Below, piece after piece: positions 26,664 to 36,986 of a stretch of 64,000 bases of DNA. Position 1 is the first letter of the stretch. Each line of letters begins with the position of its first letter. A program made the position numbers and the translations under genes. Below the pieces are notes generated by a model. It had not been told where the DNA came from and did no database searches. It saw only the letters and a list, made by a program, of their open reading frames with translations. Origin of the DNA: CALAED01 sp035765195 (GTDB lineage: Bacteria > Actinomycetota > Actinomycetes > Streptosporangiales > Streptosporangiaceae); assembly GCA_035765195.1 (NCBI GenBank), contig DASTYC010000006.1:248001-312000 (forward strand), given 5' to 3'.

Positions 26664-27171
26664 CGCCCGCCCCTCCCGAATCCCGGCCGCGACCGGCCGA
26701 GCGCTGCCCCACCCACCCCACGACGCGTGCGAGCGGCGCGCCGTGGACCCACGGCATCGACCTGCGCGGCTGGACCGCGAAAGGCGGTGCTTGCTCGGCG
26801 ACACCCGGCTCTGTGGCGGCGACGGCACGTTCGTGCACGATGGCGGGCGGCAGACCGCTGAGCCCTGGCGCGCGAACCGTGACGGTGACGTCGACCTCAG
26901 CGAGGTCACCATCGCGGTGCGCGGCGACGCGAGCCCCCGAGGGCGCGGCCCGCAGCGCCGCGGCCCGCACCGCCGGTATCGGCTCACCTCGGGCCGCCGC
27001 TCGGGCTCCGGCCCGAGCGGCGTCCACGCAGGCCACGTGGGCGGCCGCCACGGAGACACCCCACAACGCGGTCGCGATGACGAACACCAACGCCGGCAGC
27101 GCCACGGCGATCTCGACAGTGGCGGACCCCCGCTCCGACGTGGCGCTGAACGGCCCACTCGGCCGCCGCAT
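26599..27171 (-). CDS. tadE: TadE-family pilus assembly protein
   Basis: The N-terminus has the TadE signature ERGSATVEIAVALPALVFVI, a processed class-III signal with conserved Glu, then a transmembrane helix. The domain ends near residue 125. The frame continues about 65 residues more in low-complexity Arg/Gly-rich sequence and overlaps the next gene by 65 bp, which suggests a lost stop or a late frameshift. The start is 4 bp downstream of the pilin gene stop. Confidence 0.78.
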   Translation of the reverse strand: MRRPSGPFSATSERGSATVEIAVALPALVFVIATALWGVSVAAAHVACVDAARAGARAAARGEPIPAVRAAALRAAPSGARVAAHRDGDLAEVDVTVTVRAPGLSGLPPAIVHERAVAATEPGVAEQAPPFAVQPRRSMPWVHGAPLARVVGWVGQRSAGRGRDSGGAGDGLERQCGLVRPAACQGRATT

Positions 27172-27175
27172 CTCG

Positions 27176-27364
27176 TTACCCCGCCAGTTGGAGGGCCTTG
27201 CGGATAATCCCCGAGAGCAAGGTCCGCACCTCAGGACTCGTAACGATCTTGAACAGCAGACCCGCGAAGGCGGCGGCCGCCACGGTGCCAACCGCGTATT
27301 CGGCAGTCGACATGCCCTCGTCTCTCCGCCGCCCCCGCAAAGCGATCGTGAACAGCACCCTCAT
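27176..27364 (-). CDS. DUF4244 Flp-like pilin
   Basis: The 62-aa protein has a short basic leader and the motif GMSTAEYAVGTVAAAAFAGL, with the conserved Glu-Tyr of Flp-type pilins directly before the hydrophobic helix. It is the likely major structural subunit of a Tad-type surface fibre. The gene lies 4 bp before tadE. No prepilin peptidase gene is in the cluster; it must be supplied elsewhere. Confidence 0.85.
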   Translation of the reverse strand: MRVLFTIALRGRRRDEGMSTAEYAVGTVAAAAFAGLLFKIVTSPEVRTLLSGIIRKALQLAG

Positions 27365-27466
27365 GAGACTCTCCCTTCGGTCCCGCGGACGTACGAGTCC
27401 TCAGGGTGTTCGAGGAGCGAGAGCCGGACCAGGTGAACCGCGTTCTGGGGATAACGCGCATCAGGG

Positions 27467-28072
27467 TCAGAAGATCATGGTGAGGATTCCGGATTCGACG
27501 ATGATCAAAATGCCCAGGGCGATGAAGACCGCGGGCACCAGCCACTCCCCGTGGCGTTCAACGATTTCGACGATCTTCCGGTGCGATCCGAGCCAGGACC
27601 CGGCCAGGCACCAAACGGCGATGCCGACCGCGAACACCATGACGATGACGGCGGAGGGCCCGACGCCTATGGTGCGGAACACGGGGGTGTAGACCGAGAT
27701 GTTGTCGGCGCCGTTGGCGATCGTCAGCCCGGCGACCGAGACCACCCCGTACGCGACAGCAGGTGGATCATCCTCGCCGTCCGCGCGGGAGCGGAGGGCC
27801 ACCACCAGGCCCACGACCCCGAGGACGAGAGGGATCAGGCCGAGTAAGCCAACCCAGTCCTCGGGGACGATCGTCAGCCCGAGCGCGGCGGCGGCCGACA
27901 CGAGCACCAAGGCCGCCACCCCGGCATACTGCCCGACCCAGATCTGCCATGGCCGTGGCTTCCCGCCGGCCCGGGAGGACAGGAACAGCACCGTGAGCAC
28001 GATGATGTCGTCCACGTTCGTACCGACGAACATAGCCACCGCTGTCGCGACCGTACCCGCGAGCCCATCCAC
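27467..28072 (-). CDS. CadD-family cadmium resistance-like transporter
   Basis: The product of about 201 aa has five to six membrane segments, with NVDDIIVLTVLFLSS near the N-terminus and NGADNISVYTPVF in the middle, the two signature motifs of the CadD/cadmium-resistance transporter family. GTG at 28072 gives the family's usual length; the longer frame to 28294 is an unlikely basic extension. The gene sits within the Tad cluster, on the same strand between tadC and the pilin gene, which is unexpected for a transporter. Confidence 0.8.
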   Translation of the reverse strand: MDGLAGTVATAVAMFVGTNVDDIIVLTVLFLSSRAGGKPRPWQIWVGQYAGVAALVLVSAAAALGLTIVPEDWVGLLGLIPLVLGVVGLVVALRSRADGEDDPPAVAYGVVSVAGLTIANGADNISVYTPVFRTIGVGPSAVIVMVFAVGIAVWCLAGSWLGSHRKIVEIVERHGEWLVPAVFIALGILIIVESGILTMIF

Positions 28073-28145
28073 GATGGAGAACCTAACGGACCGCGAACGC
28101 CGACGGTCCGCCGATACGTGCGGGCGATGTCCACAGCGGACGTCG

Positions 28146-28946
28146 TCATGGAGACAGGACGTGCGTCGCGATGCCGGCGACAGCGGGGACGATGCCGATG
28201 AGGACGAAAGCCGGCAGGAAGCACAGGCCCAGCGGAGCGGCCGCTCGAGCGCCCGCCACCTGCGCTCGGGCCGACGCTTCGGCCCGAGCGGCACGACGCT
28301 GATCGCGTGCCAGTGCCGCGAGCGTCGGAGCGAGCGCCGAGCCGCTGTCGGACGCCCGCGCGGCGGCCCTGGCCAGCCTGGCCAACACAGGGTCCTCGGC
28401 CAACCTCAGCCAGGCCGCGACCGGATCGGCGCCCAGCCTGATCTGCGCGGCCACCCAATGGAGCTCCTCGCTGAGCGGACCGCCCATAGCGGTGGCCACA
28501 GTCTCCACGGCGTCCAGCCAGGAGGACCCGCCACGCAAGCACGCGGCCATGAGATCAACGGCGATGGGCAGGTCGCCGGCCAATCGGGCCCGGCGCCGTC
28601 TCTTCGCGCGGGGCTCCAACCTCGCGAGCAGCCGTACACACGCCACCCCCACGCCGATGCCGGCCAGCACCCCGAAGAGGCCGCCGAGGACGACGGCGGC
28701 GGCCATCGCGGCCAGCACCGCCACGCCGCGGCGAGTCAACGCCGCACGCCGCGTCTCGCCGGCCGTACGTTCGTGGTCATCCCGGACTCCGGTCGCCGGG
28801 CGGCGACCTGGCCGTTCGCGCGGAGCGGGAGGGTCTCGGTGAAGCAGGTCGATCAGCCGGGCGGCCGCCGGCGGTGCGCCACGCGGCAGCAGGAAGCCGG
28901 CCAAGCCGGCACACAGCACCGCGGCAACCGCGGCAACCGCGCTCAT
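28146..28946 (-). CDS. tadC: Tad secretion system inner-membrane protein TadC
   Basis: A GspF/T2SSF domain lies in the C-terminal 170 aa (LPIAVDLMAACLRGGSSWLDA, LRLGAD-type repeats, three membrane segments). The N-terminal helix is a further membrane anchor. TadB and TadC form the inner-membrane platform on which the TadA ATPase assembles pilin. It lies 157 bp downstream of tadB. Confidence 0.85.
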   Translation of the reverse strand: MSAVAAVAAVLCAGLAGFLLPRGAPPAAARLIDLLHRDPPAPRERPGRRPATGVRDDHERTAGETRRAALTRRGVAVLAAMAAAVVLGGLFGVLAGIGVGVACVRLLARLEPRAKRRRRARLAGDLPIAVDLMAACLRGGSSWLDAVETVATAMGGPLSEELHWVAAQIRLGADPVAAWLRLAEDPVLARLARAAARASDSGSALAPTLAALARDQRRAARAEASARAQVAGARAAAPLGLCFLPAFVLIGIVPAVAGIATHVLSP

Positions 28947-29103
28947 GGCGCACTCGAGCCACGATGACGGCCGGCGGAGGGCCGACGCGGCGGGCAGCCG
29001 ACGATCGCGGGGGCGAGCGGCGTCAGGACGCTCGCGCCACGCGTCACGGAAAGGCCGCCGGAGCCACCTGCCGCGCCCGGCGCAACCTCGTGCGGAGCCG
29101 TCA

Positions 29104-29820
29104 TCATCTGGGCATCAGTGCGCCGGCGGCCAGCCGCCGGGTCCACCACAGCCCGAGTGCGTCGAGGCCGGCCCCAACGAGCAGACACGCCAGTCCCGGC
29201 AGGCTGCCGAAGAGAAAGGCGAGCGGGCGCGCGCCCAGCGCCATGCCCATGGCCAGCCCGAGCAGCGGCAGCACCGCCAGCAGCTTGGCCGTCGCGCGCG
29301 GACCCGCGAGCTGCGCGGCCACCTCCGCCCGATGCGCTTCCTCGTCGCGCAACGCCGAGGCGAGATCCGCCACGACGCTTCCGAACATCCCGCCGCGCTC
29401 AGCACCGATCCGCCAGCAGCCGGCGAGCAGCCTCAGCCCCTCGGCTCCGGGGAGCTTCGCCAGCCGATCGAGCTCCGCGGCGACGTCGCCCGCGCGGCCC
29501 ACGGCCGCGAGCGCGTCGCGCAACTCCGCTTCGACGACGCCGGCCGCGTTGGCCAACGCGGTCGCCGGCGGCCGGCCCGCCACGAGCTCGGCGGCGAGAC
29601 CGTCGCACAACTCGATCACGGCGATGCGCCGAGCGCGGGCCCGGTGCCGACTGCGGCGCAACTCGCGCAGTGTTGTGGAGACGGAACGTACGGCAGAGGC
29701 GGGCAGGGACGGCGCGGGCGCGCCGAGCAGCTCTCGCAACCTGAATGCGGCTCGCGTCGGCGCCGCGGCGATCCAGACCGTGAGACCGGCCAGCGCCGCC
29801 GCCAGCGACGTGGCGCTCAT
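29104..29820 (-). CDS. tadB: Tad secretion system inner-membrane protein TadB
   Basis: The 238-aa protein has a T2SSF domain (CDGLAAELVAGRPPATALANA) and C-terminal membrane segments (LLAVLPLLGLAMGMALGARP). It is the partner of TadC in the fibre assembly platform. It follows tadA by 82 bp on the same strand. Confidence 0.85.
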   Translation of the reverse strand: MSATSLAAALAGLTVWIAAAPTRAAFRLRELLGAPAPSLPASAVRSVSTTLRELRRSRHRARARRIAVIELCDGLAAELVAGRPPATALANAAGVVEAELRDALAAVGRAGDVAAELDRLAKLPGAEGLRLLAGCWRIGAERGGMFGSVVADLASALRDEEAHRAEVAAQLAGPRATAKLLAVLPLLGLAMGMALGARPLAFLFGSLPGLACLLVGAGLDALGLWWTRRLAAGALMPR

Positions 29821-29902
29821 CTTGAACTCCCATCAGTGCCCCTCTCGCGAAATCGCGTGTCAGGCGGTCGGGTAACAGCACATGGCGCGCGCGTCACGGA
29901 GT

Positions 29903-31078
29903 TCACGGAGAGCTCCTCGCGGCGATGCGTTGGGTCAGATCAGTGGCGCCCGGCCCTTCTTCGATCAGGCGGCCGTCGGCGAACGAGATGGCAGGGACGG
30001 CCCGGACGAGGCCGTCCGGACCGCGGCGGAGCAGGCAGATCTCCGCCACGCGACGTGGACCGCCGGGATCTTTGGCGAGGTGGATGACGACGTCGAGGGC
30101 GGCGGCGAGTTGGCTGTGCACCGCCTCTCGGCTGAGGCCGGCGGCGCAGGCAAGGGCCTCGAGCCGCGCCGGCACGTCGGCCGCGGCGTTGGCGTGCAGG
30201 GTGCCACTGCCGCCCTCATGACCGGTGTTCATCGCGCTCAGGAGGACCACGACTTCGTGGCCCCTCACCTCGCCGACCACCAAACGGTCTGGGCGCATGC
30301 GCAGGGCCTGCCGCAACAGGTCGTGCAAGGTGACCCCGCCGGCACCCTCGACGTTCGGCGGGCGGGTTTCGAGCCGGACCACATGTGGATGGTCGGGCCG
30401 CAGCTCGGCGGAGTCTTCGACCAGCACGAGCCGCTCACCCGGATCGACCAACGACAGCATGCTCGACAACAGCGTGGTCTTGCCCGAGCCGGTCCCCCCG
30501 GTGACGAGGAACGCGATGCGTGCCGCCACCAGGCCGGACAACACATGGGCACCCGCGGGCGGGATCGTGCCCGCATGGACGAGCTCGTCGAGCGTGAAGG
30601 CGCGGCGGCGGGGCAGCCGCAACGACAGGCAGGTGCCGCCGGCGGCGATGGGAGGCAGCACCGCATGGAGCCGGACACCGCCGGGCAGTCGCGCGTCGGC
30701 GTAGGGCGCGGCGTCGTCGAGCCGGCGCCCGGCCACCGCCGCGAGCCGCTGCGCCAGCCTTCGCACCGCCGATTCGTCGGGAAAGCGGACGGGCACGCGG
30801 ACGAGGCCGGCGCCCGCGTCGAGCCAGACCTCGTGGGGGCCGTTGACCAAGACGTCGGTCACGTCGGGGTCGCGCAATAGCGGCTCGAGCGGACCGGCAC
30901 CCACGAGTTCGGCCCGCAGCCGGTCGGCGAGGGTAAGCACCTCGGTATCGCCGAGCATGCCCTGCTCGGCCCGGACGGCCGCCGCGACATCGGCTGCCGT
31001 GGGCATGGCCGTGCCGGCACCGGCCAGTCGTCCGCGCACCGCCTCGGTAAGCCCGCCGCCGCCACTCGACTCGTTCAT
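29903..31078 (-). CDS. tadA: Tad pilus assembly ATPase TadA (CpaF-like)
   Basis: Type II/IV secretion ATPase of 391 aa. Walker A is TGGTGSGKTTLLSS, the Asp box is LVLVEDSAEL, Walker B is RLVVGEVRGHE and the His box is NTGHEGGSGTLHAN. It powers assembly of the Flp-type pilin. ATG at 31078 is chosen; a longer open frame upstream runs into tadZ. The distance to tadZ is 49 bp. Confidence 0.93.
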   Translation of the reverse strand: MNESSGGGGLTEAVRGRLAGAGTAMPTAADVAAAVRAEQGMLGDTEVLTLADRLRAELVGAGPLEPLLRDPDVTDVLVNGPHEVWLDAGAGLVRVPVRFPDESAVRRLAQRLAAVAGRRLDDAAPYADARLPGGVRLHAVLPPIAAGGTCLSLRLPRRRAFTLDELVHAGTIPPAGAHVLSGLVAARIAFLVTGGTGSGKTTLLSSMLSLVDPGERLVLVEDSAELRPDHPHVVRLETRPPNVEGAGGVTLHDLLRQALRMRPDRLVVGEVRGHEVVVLLSAMNTGHEGGSGTLHANAAADVPARLEALACAAGLSREAVHSQLAAALDVVIHLAKDPGGPRRVAEICLLRRGPDGLVRAVPAISFADGRLIEEGPGATDLTQRIAARSSP

Positions 31079-31127
31079 GGCGAGGCGGGCCGCGAGAGTC
31101 GTTGCCCAGGAGGAGGAATCGCGATGA

Positions 31128-32207
31128 TCACGCTGACTCCTCTCGATATTGCCGGTCGAAGAGGCCGAGGTCGACCAGGAGGCGGTCGCATAGATCGGTG
31201 ACGTGGGTGCGACGGCGCAGGCCGGGAAGATCGCCGTGTTCGACGGCCCGGGCGAGCCGGCGGTCACGAGGAAGCTCGCCGGCGAGCGGCAGCCCCAGGG
31301 CCCCGGCGACGGTGCCGGGATCGAGCCCACCCGGCGCCGGACCTGCCACCACGGCCCGCACATCGGCGGCGCGGCGGCGCAGCGCGGCGGCGACACGGTC
31401 GGCGGCCACCGTGGCCCGGACCTCGGCGGGCACCACGAGAAGCACGACCGAGGACGTCAGCACCGCTTCGGCCGCCGCGTCGTCGAGACCGCGGGGAAGA
31501 TCGACGACGACGAGCGCGAAGGCGCGCCCGGCCGCGTCGAGCACGCACCGCATGGCCTCTACCGGAATCGACTCGGTCGTCCCGCGGTCCCAGGAGAGCA
31601 CCGACAGCTCACCGGCCTGCGGCAGCGATCCGTACAGGGCGGCGGGGCTCAACCGGCCCGTGCGACCGGTCAACTCGGGCCAGCGCGTGCCGTGCGCGCC
31701 CTCCAGGCCGAGCAGCAGATCGAGGCCGCCGCCGTAGGGATCGCCGTCGACGAGCAGCGTCCGCAGCCCGGCCCGCGCCGCCGTCAGGCCCAGCATGGTG
31801 GCGAAGACGCTGGCCCCGGCGCCGCCGCGCCCGCCGACGACGCACACGCTGCAGGCGCGAGGACCAGGCGGCTCGGTCGCGGCGGCGAGCGTGTCGACAA
31901 GCCAGCCCTCAGCGCCGGGGAGAGCGACGACGTGCTCGGCGCCCAGGCCGACCGCCGCGCGAAAGACCGATTCGTCGTCTTCGTCTCTCACCACCACGAC
32001 GACCCCCGGGCGCCTGGGCGGGACACGCGCCGCCAACTCGCCCGCGAGGTCGTGACAGACGAGCACGAGCGGCGGACCCGGCCACGCCTCGGCGGTGGCG
32101 TCGGCGTCGCGCGCCACCTCTATCTCGGCGTCGGCGGCCGCGGCCAGCCGCAGCAGGTCGTCGAGCAGCAGCGGGTCGCCTGTCGCGATGAGCGCGGCCG
32201 GTGCCAT
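31128..32207 (-). CDS. tadZ: TadZ/CpaE/Ssd-like MinD-type ATPase
   Basis: An atypical receiver-like N-terminal domain is followed by a MinD/ParA-type ATPase domain (VVGGRGGAGASVFATMLGL as deviant Walker A, LLVDGDPYGGGLDLLLG). Such proteins place the Tad machinery in the cell; mycobacterial Ssd also affects septation. ATG at 32207 is chosen because GGAGGG lies five bases upstream. This is the first gene of the tad operon, after a long leader region. Confidence 0.88.
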   Translation of the reverse strand: MAPAALIATGDPLLLDDLLRLAAAADAEIEVARDADATAEAWPGPPLVLVCHDLAGELAARVPPRRPGVVVVVRDEDDESVFRAAVGLGAEHVVALPGAEGWLVDTLAAATEPPGPRACSVCVVGGRGGAGASVFATMLGLTAARAGLRTLLVDGDPYGGGLDLLLGLEGAHGTRWPELTGRTGRLSPAALYGSLPQAGELSVLSWDRGTTESIPVEAMRCVLDAAGRAFALVVVDLPRGLDDAAAEAVLTSSVVLLVVPAEVRATVAADRVAAALRRRAADVRAVVAGPAPGGLDPGTVAGALGLPLAGELPRDRRLARAVEHGDLPGLRRRTHVTDLCDRLLVDLGLFDRQYREESA

Positions 32208-33168
32208 CGGTGCCCTCCCTTGTCGGAGGGCACCCACCCTGCGGCACTGTCGTGGGCGGGAGGAAGGCTTTCCCCAGCCTGTGGATAACCGAGGCGCCGG
32301 TCAGCCCGCGTCGAAGAACGCGCCGAGGGCGAGGGCGATGCCGGGAGCGAGGGCGAGGGCGAGACCGGGAAGATCGCGTAGTAGAGACGGGGCGACCCCC
32401 GCCGGGGGGGAGAGCGGGGGTCGCCGAACGGTCCGGCTCCGGGGGGGTAGAGCCGGCCCGTTTCCCAAGAAAGTCTCGGGTGCCTGGCCTTGCCAACACA
32501 TCGCCAGGCCAGGGTAAGAGATGAGCAAACCTAGAGAGTCCAGTGTAAGCAGATACAACATATGCTGCCCGACCGTCGAGACTTTCGTCGAGCATCAAAG
32601 TGCGTTCGGGACGAACAATTTTTCTGACTGGGTCGAACCGATCATCGCCAACCGGAACACTCCAACATTTGATCACACCTTCCGGCCGCCCCTGACACAA
32701 CCTGAGCCCTTGCCGCACATGGGGCGAGGAGGGGCGTGTGTGGTGTAGAGCACCTTTCGCCGAGCGGTCGCCCCATACGAACGCACATGAAATAACGCTG
32801 CGTGATCGCGACCGAAGTGCCGCAACTAGGAGCGAATGCCACACGCCAGGACTTTGCCACTCCATGGCAAAGCCCAGGCAGCTCCGCTGTTTCGCCGTTG
32901 GCGATCTCGGCCGCGGTCGGATTTCCGATTCGGGGGCTTGTCATCTGGGCGAACAAGGCGTAGACAGGTGCTACGGACTAAGTGTCCGTGCACGGCAGCC
33001 GGGCACCCACGCGCGACCAGCCGCGGGAGGCGCGTCGTGACGGGCTTGACCCGCTCCGACGGATAGAGGTGCACGCTTGGTAACCCGGTGTGACGTGGTG
33101 GCGGCGGCGTCCCGGACAGGGGCGCCGTTCGCTTATGCCACGGTCATGAGACCGCCGGCAAGGTACTT
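32208..33168. other. about 960 bp without a convincing gene, upstream of tadZ
   Basis: No frame here has both coding character and a good start. It contains direct repeats of GAGGGCGAGGGCGA (about 32320-32375), two tandem hairpins with G-rich loops (32391-32456), a CCTGGCC/GGCCAGG pair (about 32482-32516), and a short hairpin CTTTGCCA-ctcca-TGGCAAAG (32852-32872). Parts (32520-32700, 32760-32850) are distinctly AT-richer than the flanking genes. It probably holds the tad promoter and perhaps a regulatory RNA or a decayed gene. Confidence 0.5.
32391..32456. repeat. two tandem hairpins with G-run loops
   Basis: Hairpin one: GGCGACCCCCGC (32391-32402) pairs exactly with GCGGGGGTCGCC (32414-32425). 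Hairpin two: CCGGCTC (32433-32439) pairs exactly with GAGCCGG (32450-32456). Both loops are dominated by seven or more consecutive G. It lies in the leader region of the tad operon. Confidence 0.6.
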
Positions 33169-33987
33169 CTAACCTCTTTGCAGCGCCTCACAGAAGGCCA
33201 ATGAGTCGCGGGCCGCGACGCTAACCGCTTCGGCACAGTGTCGTACCCATCCGGCCACGCCGGCGGGCGTACCGGCGACATAGCCGCGCAGCGCCGCCGC
33301 ATAGGCGTCCTCGAGCTCGGCGTGACCCACCTCAGGGGCGACGAGCGACTTGGGGTCGAGCCCGCGCGCGACGATGGTGGCACGCTGTGCGGCCCGGGCC
33401 ACGAGTCCGTCACAGGTGCCGAACGGCCGGAGCGCCATCAACTCACCGTGCACGATCGCGCCGACGACGATCGCCGGAGCCTCGGTGTCCCCGAGGATCA
33501 ACTCGAGCAGCGCGTCGAGCCGGGCCGTGACCTCGGCGGGGGCGGGCGCCGGCCCCAGGTCGAGTACGTCCTCCGAGGCTGGATGAAGGTCTCCGGCGGC
33601 GCCGAGCCGCTGGTCGGCGGCGCGTGGCCGACCGAGCCGAGCGGCGCCGACCATATCGGCGGCGGCCAGGGTGTGCAGCCGTGCCAGCACCTGCCGAGGC
33701 GCCCGGCGCCACGTATCGGCGAGCGCGCCAACCTCCGCCGACACCCGCAGCGCGCCTTGCATGACGGGGTCGTCGACACCGCCGGCCCGCACGTCCTCCA
33801 GTGCGAAGGGCCGCCCTTCGAGCGCCGCCGAAGCACGGGCGCCGCGCAGCGCCGACTCGGCGGAGACCTCTGCGCCGCGGCGCCGGAGTATCCGGTGGCC
33901 CAGCAGCCGGTCGACGGCGGACCTGGCCGACAGCACGGCGTCGGCCACCCCTGGCAGGGCGGCGATCTGGGCGAACGGATCGGACAT
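33169..33987 (-). CDS. Fic/DOC-like protein with degenerate motif
   Basis: The protein has an overall Fic-domain layout (VSAESALRGARASAALEG inhibitory-helix-like segment, then IVVGAIVHGELMALRPFG). The catalytic motif HxFxDGNGR reads as RPFGTCDGLVARA, lacking the His and the GNGR loop, so AMP-transfer activity is doubtful. Homologues start at MSDPFAQIAALPGVA, so ATG 33987 is chosen. An in-frame extension to 34191 encodes Ser/Pro repeats and has only a weak ribosome-binding site. Confidence 0.65.
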   Translation of the reverse strand: MSDPFAQIAALPGVADAVLSARSAVDRLLGHRILRRRGAEVSAESALRGARASAALEGRPFALEDVRAGGVDDPVMQGALRVSAEVGALADTWRRAPRQVLARLHTLAAADMVGAARLGRPRAADQRLGAAGDLHPASEDVLDLGPAPAPAEVTARLDALLELILGDTEAPAIVVGAIVHGELMALRPFGTCDGLVARAAQRATIVARGLDPKSLVAPEVGHAELEDAYAAALRGYVAGTPAGVAGWVRHCAEAVSVAARDSLAFCEALQRG

Positions 33988-34020
33988 GGCGGCGGCGCGA
34001 GCGGAAGCCGCGGGCGGCCC

Positions 34021-34153
34021 GGACGGCACGGAGGACCCGGATGGCACGGAGGACCCGGATGGCACGGACCGGGCCATCGGCGCGGACGGCACGGAGGACC
34101 CGGGCGGCACGGACCGGGCGGACGGCGTGGAGGGCCCGGACGGCGTGGAGGCG
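34021..34153. repeat. imperfect 18-bp tandem repeat upstream of the Fic-like gene
   Basis: About seven copies of a unit close to GGCACGGAGGACCCGGAT. The unit is a multiple of three and is open in the Fic-like frame on the minus strand, where it would encode SSVPSG-type repeats. It could be an N-terminal extension or an untranslated region. Confidence 0.7.
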
Positions 34154-34259
34154 TCGGTCACGAGATCGACCCTATGCGCGGGCGTGACCATTGGGTCCCG
34201 TCACGTTCCGCCGCATGGCTTGACGCTCCGTTCGTGCAGACCGGAGCTTTTCGCGCGAT

Positions 34260-34364
34260 TCAGCGAGATGTCACCCATAGACCCCAGCCGCGCGGCACGC
34301 AAGGCCTCAAAGGTTCCTTTCCCTGCAAATAGCCAGAAATTGACCGCACCTTGAATCGTTTCAT
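34260..34364 (-). CDS. possible 34-residue basic peptide
   Basis: The frame starts with ATG at 34364, with AGGAGG ten bases upstream and GGAGG two bases upstream, and ends with TGA at 34260. The peptide begins MKRFKVRSISGYLQ. I do not recognise it. The AT-content is higher than in neighbours. It lies between the acsA promoter and the Fic-like gene; a non-coding RNA is equally possible. Confidence 0.25.
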   Translation of the reverse strand: MKRFKVRSISGYLQGKEPLRPCVPRGWGLWVTSR

Positions 34365-34455
34365 AGCCTCCATTCCTCCTATTCGCCGTCGCCTGGGTCG
34401 CCCCCGTCCCGCCCTCCGGCGTCGTGGCCGACGAGCGGGTACGCTCCCCCCAAAA

Positions 34456-34471
34456 CGTGACCCGAGTCACG
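34456..34471. promoter_or_regulatory. Crp-type binding site upstream of acsA
   Basis: CGTGACCCGAGTCACG is a perfect palindrome and fits the actinobacterial Crp consensus GTG-N6-GNCAC exactly. It lies 93 bp upstream of the acsA start. A Crp gene is in this window at 41951, and acs genes are known Crp targets in several bacteria. Confidence 0.65.
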
Positions 34472-34563
34472 CCCCCTACTTGAGATGCGGGGGATCTCAC
34501 TGGTGAAGTGGGATCTATCGGGGACCTATCGGGCGCTCACCGCTTCCGCACGAAGGAGTACGC

Positions 34564-36522
<1,959 letters not shown>

Positions 36523-36561
36523 CAACGCCGCACAGGTAAGGGCAGCGACCGGGAAACCCGA

Positions 36562-36702
36562 GGGCCCACGTCCACCCCGACGCGCTCATCGCGCACATGG
36601 AGGCACGGGGAGAGCGCGCGTGGAGAGCGCACGTGGAGAGCGCACGTGGAGAGCGCACGTGGAGGCGAGCGCCACGAGCGTGCTCCGTGTGGACGTGGGC
36701 CC
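36562..36702. repeat. inverted-repeat-bounded block with 13-bp tandem repeats
   Basis: GGGCCCACGTCCAC (36562-36575) and its exact complement (36689-36702) bound a 113-bp interior. Inside, the 13-bp unit CGTGGAGAGCGCA recurs about four times (36619-36663). It has no coding frame. The form resembles a small non-autonomous repeat element, or a long-range hairpin. Confidence 0.65.
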
Positions 36703-36832
36703 GGCCGCGGTCGGCCGGGGTCGGGGCGGTCCGGTCTTCGCGGTTTCGCTTCTCATCGGCGATTTGACCTACACCGGGACTGACTGATCCGAGAGAGTGA
36801 CCACGACGGTGTTGATCGCGCCTCGTCGCCGT

Positions 36833-36870
36833 GTGGCCGCGTGGCCTCGTGGCCGCGTGGCCTCGTGGCC
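36833..36870. repeat. octamer tandem repeat GTGGCC[G/T]C
   Basis: Four full copies plus a partial fifth of an 8-bp unit alternate G and T at position seven. It lies about 115 bp upstream of the holin-like gene. No function is evident. Confidence 0.6.
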
Positions 36871-36986
36871 GGCCTGCCAAGTGCGTACGACGGCGTGCCC
36901 GTGATCACGTCACCGGTAGAGTGCCCGGACGGTCGGACGACCGGACCGCCGAGAGCGGCGGAGAGCGGCGGAGAGGAGAACGCCCT

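Larger units (their letters stand above)
36523..36986. other. 464-bp intergenic region rich in repeats
   Basis: No gene is supported. It holds a 14-bp perfect inverted repeat enclosing 13-bp tandem repeats (36562-36702) and an octamer array (36833-36870). The holin-like gene's leader (GAGAGGAG site at about 36971) is at the right end. Confidence 0.6.

Noticed and set aside
32521..32748. 75-aa plus-strand frame
   Set aside because: No ribosome-binding site, no similarity that I recognise, composition follows the AT-rich patch.
32642..32956. 104-aa minus-strand frame in the tad leader
   Set aside because: Plausible start region but no recognisable domain, poor codon pattern at the 3' half, and it spans a hairpin; left as unassigned.
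34021..34153. Tandem repeats resembling a CRISPR array
   Set aside because: Units are contiguous 18-mers without unique spacers, and no cas gene is near.
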